Shown one piece after another: positions 58,126-64,000 of a DNA stretch of 64,000 nt (its first letter is position 1; each line of letters begins with the position of its first letter). The notes below the pieces were generated by a model. It had not been told where the DNA came from, did not search any database, and worked only from the letters and a program-made list of their open reading frames with translations. This DNA comes from Maricaulis sp. GTDB lineage: Bacteria > Pseudomonadota > Alphaproteobacteria > Caulobacterales > Maricaulaceae. The stretch spans positions 117,016 through 181,015 of the forward strand of contig NZ_JADFAJ010000012.1 of assembly GCF_015665295.1 (NCBI RefSeq). Direction: 5' to 3'. Position numbers and translations under genes: made by a program.

Positions 58126-59220
58126 TCAGCCTGCGGAAAATCCTGGAGGCGGTGGCATATCGGCACTGTCCAGACAGACCAGTTTGAATAGCTCGCCCAT
58201 CTGTTCTGGATCGGTCAAGCGCCAGATTTGACGGGCAATTTCAGAACGCTTGCCGGGCTGCGACTGGCTCAGCGCGGCAGCGCGGGCTTCGATGCCGAGA
58301 CCCGCCAGCCAAGCGCCTTGCGGTTCCGGCCCGTAACAGGTCAGACCGGCGGAACGCCCGGCCTGCATGAGGGATTCGAAGTCGACGCGCGCGGTCAGGT
58401 CGGCCGTGCCGGGCGCTTCGAGCGGCGGTTGTTTCTTATGAGCACGGATCGCCTGCAGCGTGTCACCGACTTCGCTGTGCGCCGGTCCGTAGTCGATGAA
58501 GAGGGCGCGGCCGGGCTGGTCGGCAAAACGGGCGGCCAGCTGGTCGATGACCTGGCGGTCGCCCGGGCGCAGCTCGACGAGGGCGCCATCTGCGGCCTCT
58601 CGCAGGCGCGGCGGGATGAGGTCGGTCTCGCTCGCGAGCGGCGGACCGAGCACGAAGGCAAAGGTCTGGCCGGCCTCGTCTTTCGGATCGAGCCCGACCA
58701 GGCGCTCATGCCACTGACCCTTGTGTCGGACGGCCTGGCGGACCGGCAGGCAATCGAGGAATTCGTTTGCCAGTATGATGGAGGGGCCCGGTGCCACGGC
58801 TTCCAGCCGGTCGACCCAGCGGATCTGTGCCCCGGTCGGTCCCAGGGTCTGCGCCTGAACGGCCTTGAGCGCGGCGCTGGCTTCGATCAGCACGATTTCG
58901 GCGGCGTCCATGAAGCCGGGCACGGTCCGCGCTGCGCGCAGCGCGTCGGACATCATGGTGCCGCGGCCCGGGCCCAATTCGATCAGCTTCAGGCCGGCCG
59001 GCCGGCCCATGTCGAGCCAGGTCTGGGCCGCGACCAGCCCGATCAGCTCGCCGAACATCTGGCTGATTTCCGGGGCGGTGATGAAATCCGCCCCGGCCCC
59101 GATCGGGTCCTTCGTGGCATAGAAACCGTGCCTTGGATCGAACAGCGCCTCGGTCATGAAGGCGGCGATCGAGATCGGCCCGCCAGTACGGATCCGGTCG
59201 CGGAGCGTGTCGGCAATCAT
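58126..59220 (-). CDS. MidA/NDUFAF7-type SAM-dependent methyltransferase
   Basis: A 364-residue protein matching the MidA family (DUF185). The motif IELGPGRGTMMSD (about 82-94) is the SAM loop, FGELIGLV and ANEFLDCLPVRQ are family-specific, and the C-terminal RLTDPEQMGELFKL is conserved. The mitochondrial relative methylates an Arg of complex I subunit NDUFS2; a related respiratory-complex role is likely. The ATGA overlap with lgt shows translational coupling. Confidence 0.88.
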   Translation of the reverse strand: MIADTLRDRIRTGGPISIAAFMTEALFDPRHGFYATKDPIGAGADFITAPEISQMFGELIGLVAAQTWLDMGRPAGLKLIELGPGRGTMMSDALRAARTVPGFMDAAEIVLIEASAALKAVQAQTLGPTGAQIRWVDRLEAVAPGPSIILANEFLDCLPVRQAVRHKGQWHERLVGLDPKDEAGQTFAFVLGPPLASETDLIPPRLREAADGALVELRPGDRQVIDQLAARFADQPGRALFIDYGPAHSEVGDTLQAIRAHKKQPPLEAPGTADLTARVDFESLMQAGRSAGLTCYGPEPQGAWLAGLGIEARAAALSQSQPGKRSEIARQIWRLTDPEQMGELFKLVCLDSADMPPPPGFSAG

Positions 59221-60098
59221 GGTTTGGCAGGCGCGTCCGCTTTCAGGGCGCGATGGATCAGCCAGGCGCCGGCGATGATCATGGGGATCGACAGGATCAT
59301 GCCCATGGTGATGTAGCCGCGCAGGGCTTCCGGCATGTAGAGATCCGGCTCGCGAACCTGTTCCAGCGAGGTCCTGAACAGGCCGTAGAACAGGAGGAAG
59401 AGGCCGGCATTGAGGCCGGGTTTCTCCAGCGAGCGGAATTTCCAGGTCGCGATATTGATGATGGCGAACAGGGCGACGCCTTCGAGTGCGGCTTCGTAAA
59501 GCTGGCTGGGGTGACGCAGGGCGCACTCCGGGTCGTGGGCAAAGCGCATGGCCCAGGGCACATCGGTCGGACGGCCCCAGAGCTCGCCATTGATGAAATT
59601 GGCCAGGCGGCCAAACAGCAGGCCGATCGGTGTGACCACGGCGGCGGCATCACCGATCCGCAGCAGGTCCAGCTTCTGCCCGCGGGCAAACCACCACAGC
59701 GCCAGCGAGACGCCGATCAACCCGCCATGGAAGGACATGCCGCCATCGGTGATGCCCAGGACGATGTCCTGCGGCCGGGTCCAGATCATGTCGGGCATGT
59801 AGAAGATCACGAAGCCGAGTCGTCCGCCGCCGATCACGCCGAGCGTGGCCCACAGCAGCAGATCGTCGACCTGGGGTTCGGTGAAGGGTGCCTTCGGCTT
59901 CTTGGTGCCGGCCGGGTTCCACAGCCCGGGGCGGCGGGCCAGGGCGATCATGTAGCGCCAGCCCAGCATCAGCCCGGCGATATAGGCCAGGGCGTACCAG
60001 CGCAGGTCGAAGCGCAATTCCATGCCGAACAGGTCGAACGGACCGATCGTGAACAGGATGGGGTCGATCAGGTCAAAACTTGGCGGACAGTATTCCAT
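59217..60098 (-). CDS. lgt: Prolipoprotein diacylglyceryl transferase
   Basis: A 293-residue membrane protein with seven helices that transfers diacylglycerol to the lipobox Cys of prolipoproteins (such as the 19718-19939 product). The signature GRLANFINGELWGR and the HPSQLYEA segment are intact. It ends in an ATGA overlap with the methyltransferase gene. Confidence 0.96.
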   Translation of the reverse strand: MEYCPPSFDLIDPILFTIGPFDLFGMELRFDLRWYALAYIAGLMLGWRYMIALARRPGLWNPAGTKKPKAPFTEPQVDDLLLWATLGVIGGGRLGFVIFYMPDMIWTRPQDIVLGITDGGMSFHGGLIGVSLALWWFARGQKLDLLRIGDAAAVVTPIGLLFGRLANFINGELWGRPTDVPWAMRFAHDPECALRHPSQLYEAALEGVALFAIINIATWKFRSLEKPGLNAGLFLLFYGLFRTSLEQVREPDLYMPEALRGYITMGMILSIPMIIAGAWLIHRALKADAPAKP

Positions 60099-60210
60099 GA
60101 TATACTCGGTTCATTGCTCGGCGAGGTGCAGCTGTGACGGAACAGCGCGTTGCGCTTTTCGGGCCGGAGCCGCATATAGGCGGTGTTGAACCCACTAATG
60201 GCTTTCTTTG

Positions 60211-60555
60211 ATGCAAACGCGCAACCCGCTTCTGAATGATTTTGCTGATCTCATGACCGACGCCTTCGGCGCGGCGCAGGCGATGGGCGAAGAGGCGCGT
60301 TCCGTGTTTCGCGCCCGGGCCGACCGCATGGTCGCCGAGATGGACCTGGTGACGCGCGAGGAATTCGACGCGGTCAAGGCCGCGCTCGACGCCTCGCAGG
60401 ACGAGGTCGCGTCGCTGACCCGCCGTCTTGAGGCGCTGGAAGCTGCGGCCGCCAAGCCGAAACCGACGAGCCGGGCGAAGGCAGCGGCTGCACAGCCGAA
60501 GGCTGCCAGCAAGGCTGGCGCGAGCAAGACCAGGACGCCCAAGGCCAAATCCTGA
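60211..60555 (+). CDS. ubiK: UbiK-family accessory factor of ubiquinone biosynthesis
   Basis: A 114-residue protein starting MQTRNPLLNDFADLMTDA. A helical N-terminal part, a coiled coil with LVTREEFDAVKAALD (about 45-75) and a Lys/Ala/Pro-rich tail (about 78-114) match the UbiK (BMFP) family. It assists the Ubi metabolon in ubiquinone formation and binds membranes. This supports the bc1 chain seen above. It diverges from lgt. Confidence 0.86.
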   Translation: MQTRNPLLNDFADLMTDAFGAAQAMGEEARSVFRARADRMVAEMDLVTREEFDAVKAALDASQDEVASLTRRLEALEAAAAKPKPTSRAKAAAAQPKAASKAGASKTRTPKAKS

Positions 60556-60653
60556 AATCACGCGCACGACGCGCTTTTTATTGCGCCTGACGCGGCGCGG
60601 ACATACCGTCGAAGGACGGTGTGAGTCGCCGCGCAGACGATGGAGCCATATTG

Positions 60654-61157
60654 ATGGACCTGCTGTCAGACGAATTTTCACCGACTGTGACCGACCCGCT
60701 CGACGCGGTCGAACAGGCGGTCATCGCCGAGCAATACCCCTATGACCGTGACGAGAATGGTGAGATCCACCTGACCGCGACCGGTGCCTGGCGCGATCAC
60801 CAGATCTGGTTCGCCTGGCGGCCCGATCTCGAGGCGCTGCACATTTGCGGCAGCCTTGATCTGAAAGTCCCGGCCAATCGTTTCCGCGATGTCTGCGAAC
60901 TGGTCGCCCGCATCAATGAAAAGCTCTGGCTCGGCCATTTCGACATCTGGGCCGAGGATGGCTCGATCGTCTATCGCCATGCCCTGTCCCTGCCCAATGG
61001 GGAAGCGGTGTCCCCGTCCCAGGCGGCGGCGATGATCTCGGCGGCGCGCGAAGCCGGTGAACGTTTCTATCCGGCCTTCCACTTTCTTGTCTGGGGTGGC
61101 AAGGGCGTCGAGGAAGCGGCAGCGGCTGCGATGTTTGAAACTGCGGGCGAGGCCTGA
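60654..61157 (+). CDS. YbjN-domain protein
   Basis: A 167-residue protein from ATG 60654, with GGAG eight to eleven bases upstream. The YbjN-type domain shows an acidic start (DEFSPTVTDPLDAVEQA), IHLTATGAWRDHQIWFAWRPD and a helical end with WGGKGVEEAAAAAMFET. The fold resembles secretion chaperones. It directly precedes proC (8-bp gap), a conserved pair in alphaproteobacteria. Function unknown. Confidence 0.82.
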   Translation: MDLLSDEFSPTVTDPLDAVEQAVIAEQYPYDRDENGEIHLTATGAWRDHQIWFAWRPDLEALHICGSLDLKVPANRFRDVCELVARINEKLWLGHFDIWAEDGSIVYRHALSLPNGEAVSPSQAAAMISAAREAGERFYPAFHFLVWGGKGVEEAAAAAMFETAGEA

Positions 61158-61165
61158 CACCGGCC

Positions 61166-62008
61166 ATGACACAATCGTATCGGATTGCCCTCATCGGGGG
61201 CGGCAATATGGGCGGCGCCCTGGCGGCGGGCTGGTTGCGCACGAAACGTGGCGGGCTTGCGGCCAGCGAGCTGGTCGTTATCGACCCGGCGCCGGGCGAT
61301 GTGGTCCAGGACCTGGCCGCCCAGTCCGGTGTCACGGTCCTGCCCGAGCTGACGGCCGAGGCCGCGGCGGCGCTTGAACTGGTCGTGTTTGCGGTCAAGC
61401 CGCAGATCTTCGAACAGGCCGGTGCAGCCATCGCCGGTCTACTCCCTGACAGGACCGGCATCATCTCGATCATGGCGGGCGTGACCATCAACCGCATGGC
61501 CATGGCTCTGGGTGACCGTGCGATCATCCGTGCCATGCCCAACACCGCCGTCGCCGTTGGCGCTGGCGTTACCGTCTGCGTCGCCAATGAAGGCGGCGAA
61601 GCGCTGCAAAAGACCGTCACCCGACTGCTCAAGTCTGCCGGAAGCGTCGAATGGGTGGCTGACGAGCGCATGATCGGGGCCGTGACGGCTGTCTCCGGAT
61701 CCGGCCCGGCCTATGTCTTCCTGCTCGCCGAAGCCCTCGCCGGTGCCGCCTTCGCCGAAGGCCTGCCGCGCGACCTCGCCGACAAGCTGGCCCGCGAAAC
61801 CATCATTGGCGCCGGGGCGCTTCTGGCCAAGTCCGGCAAGACCCCCCAGGAACTGCGCCGTTCGGTCACGTCGCCGGGTGGCACCACCCAGGCCGCCGTT
61901 GACGTGCTCATGGGCGCCGGAGGCGGACTGCCCGAACTGGTCCGCCAGGCCGTCGCCGCTGCCGAACGCCGGTCAAGGCAGATGGGCCAGGAACCCGGCA
62001 AGCGCTAG
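61166..62008 (+). CDS. proC: Pyrroline-5-carboxylate reductase
   Basis: A 280-residue enzyme for the last step of proline synthesis. The NAD(P)-binding GGGNMGGALAAGW (10-22), the AVKPQI motif, PNTAVAVGAGVT and the C-terminal signature SVTSPGGTTQAAVDVL are intact. It is likely cotranscribed with the YbjN gene. The intergenic repeat copy A begins 87 bp after its stop codon. Confidence 0.96.
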   Translation: MTQSYRIALIGGGNMGGALAAGWLRTKRGGLAASELVVIDPAPGDVVQDLAAQSGVTVLPELTAEAAAALELVVFAVKPQIFEQAGAAIAGLLPDRTGIISIMAGVTINRMAMALGDRAIIRAMPNTAVAVGAGVTVCVANEGGEALQKTVTRLLKSAGSVEWVADERMIGAVTAVSGSGPAYVFLLAEALAGAAFAEGLPRDLADKLARETIIGAGALLAKSGKTPQELRRSVTSPGGTTQAAVDVLMGAGGGLPELVRQAVAAAERRSRQMGQEPGKR

Positions 62009-62042
62009 GCTCTCTTCCGGGCTTGCCCCTCAAACCCAACCC

Positions 62043-62082
62043 CATTTTTCCCGGATGACGCTGCGCGCCTCCGGGAAAAATG
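62043..62082. repeat. Perfect 13-bp hairpin downstream of proC
   Basis: CATTTTTCCCGGA at 62043-62055 pairs perfectly with 62070-62082 around a 14-base loop. It lies immediately before repeat copy A. Because the A/T bases are at the base of the stem on both sides, it could end transcription from either direction, but no T-tract follows. Confidence 0.65.
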
Positions 62083-62095
62083 AGCGGGAATTTGA

Positions 62096-62235
62096 AGGTC
62101 CTTCCCCTTGATGGGGAAGGTGGCCCGAAGGGCCGGAAGGGGTGAGACGCGTCGCGTTCATGCACCCACCGCCGATCACCCACTCCGTCTCGTCGCTGCG
62201 CGCCGATCCACCTCGCCTTGTCTGGGCGAGGACCT
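62096..62235 (+). repeat. Structured intergenic repeat, copy A
   Basis: A 140-bp element whose ends AGGTCCT and AGGACCT are inverted repeats. It holds left, central and right hairpins. Bases 62100-62217 are identical to 62645-62762 in copy B. It lies between proC and the DUF559 gene. Confidence 0.9.
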
Positions 62236-62281
62236 GCGGTGAGAGCGTCGTCACAGGCAAGCGAACGGCTTATGTGTTTCG

Positions 62282-62641
62282 ATGCCCGGCATGAGCAGCG
62301 AACTCGCCCAGCGCGCACGATGGCTGCGGCAGAACATGACCCCGCACGAGGTGCGGGTCTGGGCCTGTCTTCGTGATTGGCGCGCCGACGGGTTCAAGTT
62401 TCGGCGCCAGGTGGTGCTGGGCCCCTATATCGTCGATTTTGCCTGCTTCCGACCGAAAATCGTTGTCGAACTCGATGGTGGTCAGCACACCAGTGACGAT
62501 CATGCCGCTCGGGATGCGTGTCGGGATGCCTCGTTGCGCGAGCAGGGCTTCCAGGTCTTCCGCGCGTGGAACCATGAGGTCGATGACGATATCGATGCAG
62601 TTCTCGACGGCATACGCTCCCTCGTTGAGCCAAAACAATGA
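62282..62641 (+). CDS. DUF559 small endonuclease-fold protein
   Basis: A 119-residue protein of the DUF559 family, which shares the restriction-endonuclease-like (Vsr/PD-(D/E)xK) fold. Visible marks are MTPHEVRVWACLR (Glu23), FKFRRQVVLGPYIVDFAC (Asp52) and the catalytic-type VVELDGGQH (Glu63, Asp65, His69). The enzyme should cut or nick DNA, but no activity is established for the family. It has no neighbour with a methylase or repair role, and is bracketed by identical intergenic repeats: the left copy ends 47 bp before the start, and the right copy begins at the last base of the stop codon. That suggests a mobile or domesticated unit. Confidence 0.85.
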   Translation: MPGMSSELAQRARWLRQNMTPHEVRVWACLRDWRADGFKFRRQVVLGPYIVDFACFRPKIVVELDGGQHTSDDHAARDACRDASLREQGFQVFRAWNHEVDDDIDAVLDGIRSLVEPKQ

Positions 62642-62780
62642 GGACCTTCCCCTTGATGGGGAAGGTGGCCCGAAGGGCCGGAAGGGGTGAGACGCGTCGC
62701 GTTCATGCACCCACCGCCGATCACCCACTCCGTCTCGTCGCTGCGCGCCGATCCACCTCGCCCATCAAGGGCGAGGACCT
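62641..62780 (+). repeat. Structured intergenic repeat, copy B
   Basis: A 140-bp element with 118 bases identical to copy A at an offset of 545 bp. The right-hand hairpin keeps the CCTCGCC/GGCGAGG stem but has a different loop. Its first base is the last base of the DUF559 stop codon. Confidence 0.9.
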
Positions 62781-62859
62781 GTGGAGCTTTGTGTAAGGGC
62801 CTGCTGGCAGACAAGAGATCCAAGGAGAGATCTGGCGGAGTTTGCAGGCAGGAAGCCCC

Positions 62860-64000
62860 TCACTGCGGCAAGCTGATCACCGCCATCAACCCGCCCAGCT
62901 CTGACCGGCCCAGGCGGATATCGCCGCCATGATTGCGCGCCACGTCGCGGGCGATGGCGAGGCCGAGGCCGACGCCCTTGCGGTTCTGATTGCGGCTTTC
63001 ATCGAGGCGGTTGAAGGGTTTCAGCGCGTCATCATACTGGTCTTCGGGAATGCCCGGCCCGTCATCCTCGACGCGGATCTCGACCCGTGAGCCCGCCTTG
63101 GCAACCGTCACCGCGACGACATCACCGAAGCTCTGGGCATTGCCGATCAGATTGGCGAGGGCACGGCGCATGGCGCCGGGGCGGACTTCGGCGTCGAGGC
63201 TGTCCGTGTCGTCAAAACGGATATCACCGCCATCACGGCGGGCACTGTCGACGGCTTCGCGGGTCAGGGCGACGAGATCACAGCGCTCGGTTTCCTCGCT
63301 CGCCTCGCCGCGGGCAAAGTCGAGATATTCATCCAGCATGCTTTCCATCTCGTCGAGATCACGCCGGGCATCGGCGGTTTCCTCGCTCTGCGGCATCAAA
63401 GCGAGCTGCAGCTTGAGCCGGGTCAGTGGCGTGCGCAGGTCATGACTGACGCCGGCCAGGAGGGCGGTGCGCTGTTCGAGATGGCGCTTGATGCGGGCCC
63501 GCATCTCAAGGAAGGCATGCGCGGCCTGGCGGACTTCGGTTGCCCCGGCAGGACGGAAATGGGCGACGTCCTGGCCGCGACCGAATTGCTCGGCGGCATC
63601 GGCGAGACGCCGGATCGGCTTGACCTGGTTGCGGATGAAGACGACCGAGACGGCGGTCAGAAGCGTCGTCGCCCCGATGATCCACAAGAGGAAGATATGC
63701 CCGGTCGTCGCAAAGACCCGGTCGCGCGGCGTGATGAAGCGCAAGACCCCGCCCTCGACCTGGACCCGGACATCGACATAGCTGGGATAGCGGGTGGTAT
63801 CGAACCAGACCGGATTGTCGAGCTGTTGCGACAGGGCTTCGCGCAGGGTGATGTCGAGCGTGCGAAAGAAAGAGGAGCGGCGCGAAGTCGGCAAAGTGTC
63901 GTCGGGCCGGAAGTCGATTGACAGGCGTGTGGTGCCCAGCGCGGTCTCGATATGGCGCTGGAAGGCCGGTGTCTCGCCGCCTTCCTCCTCATAGAGCCGC
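62860..64000 (-). CDS. EnvZ-type sensor histidine kinase (C-terminal part, runs off the window)
   Basis: The frame is open to the right edge; about 380 residues are visible. In order of the protein: the end of a periplasmic sensor domain, a membrane helix IFLLWIIGATTLLTAVSVVF, HAMP (VKPIRRLADAAEQFGRG), the phospho-acceptor GVSHDLRTPLTRLK, and ATPase motifs NLIGNAQSF, DDGPGIP and KGVGLGLAI. This is an OmpR-family partner kinase. The first membrane helix and the response regulator should lie beyond the window edge. Confidence 0.93.
   Translation of the reverse strand, partial: RLYEEEGGETPAFQRHIETALGTTRLSIDFRPDDTLPTSRRSSFFRTLDITLREALSQQLDNPVWFDTTRYPSYVDVRVQVEGGVLRFITPRDRVFATTGHIFLLWIIGATTLLTAVSVVFIRNQVKPIRRLADAAEQFGRGQDVAHFRPAGATEVRQAAHAFLEMRARIKRHLEQRTALLAGVSHDLRTPLTRLKLQLALMPQSEETADARRDLDEMESMLDEYLDFARGEASEETERCDLVALTREAVDSARRDGGDIRFDDTDSLDAEVRPGAMRRALANLIGNAQSFGDVVAVTVAKAGSRVEIRVEDDGPGIPEDQYDDALKPFNRLDESRNQNRKGVGLGLAIARDVARNHGGDIRLGRSELGGLMAVISLPQ

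Overview
The window is about 64 kb of GC-rich (roughly 63-65 percent by eye), gene-dense chromosome from an aerobic alphaproteobacterium. The evidence is a cytochrome bc1 operon (petABC), UbiK, a MidA-type complex I methyltransferase next to lgt, group III truncated haemoglobin, branched-chain keto-acid dehydrogenase, and alphaproteobacterial small families (DUF6111, DUF1285). A marine prosthecate lineage such as Maricaulis/Hyphomonadaceae fits the gene set, but that assignment is inference from memory and not a computed match. There is no prophage, IS transposase, CRISPR array or rRNA; one tRNA gene (elongator Met) is present. I recognise about 69 protein genes.

Layout. 1-8.1 kb: the end of bkdA2 (E1 beta), bkdB (E2) and, 4 kb further on, lpdA (E3) of branched-chain keto-acid oxidation, interrupted by a reverse-strand aldehyde dehydrogenase and a secreted protein; then a TerB-like protein and a hotdog thioesterase. 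8.1-16.4 kb: Ldh2-type dehydrogenase, periplasmic TonB-domain protein, chemoreceptor, tRNA-Met, fatty acid hydroxylase with a membrane-bound AraC regulator, and a soluble hybrid histidine kinase with CBS-like input. 16.6-18.4 kb: cutA, and queC-queE for 7-deazaguanine synthesis. 18.4-26.8 kb (reverse strand): a tandem pair of secreted paralogues, an Asp/His-tailed lipoprotein, and a four-gene MoxR - DUF58 - BatA/DUF4159 - VWA/amidotransferase-like operon. 26.8-30 kb: DUF1285, CoA-pyrophosphatase-type Nudix, DUF6111, CCA-adding enzyme. 30-34.9 kb: CPBP protease, AraC regulator, a second tandem pair of secreted paralogues, hemF, trmL. 34.9-40.3 kb: petABC, mtnP, an LprI-like protein, a GST and apt (MTA to adenine to AMP salvage). 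40.4-44.5 kb: membrane protein, then a small cluster of methyltransferase, hexapeptide acyltransferase, DUF849/BKACE enzyme and glycosyltransferase. 44.5-54.1 kb: S10 peptidase, rlmJ, YadGH-type ABC exporter, PhzF protein, alpha/beta hydrolase, crotonase, Bcr/CflA exporter, truncated haemoglobin. 54.3-62 kb: ychF, pth, rplY, prs, midA-lgt, ubiK, YbjN-like, proC. 62-64 kb: a DUF559 nuclease-fold gene bracketed by two copies of a structured repeat, then the end of an EnvZ-like kinase.

The most unusual signal is a family of roughly 130-145 bp structured intergenic repeats (299-431, 54190-54331, 62096-62235, 62641-62780). Terminal and central hairpins are kept while stem sequences change in a compensatory way. 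Two copies share 118 identical bases and exactly flank a small DUF559 (Vsr-like fold) gene, an arrangement that looks like a minimal nuclease-plus-repeat element. Other points of interest are a 26-bp perfect inverted repeat at 2355-2431, a 17-bp-arm palindrome upstream of hemF, and the DUF849 enzyme inside a glycan-type cluster.
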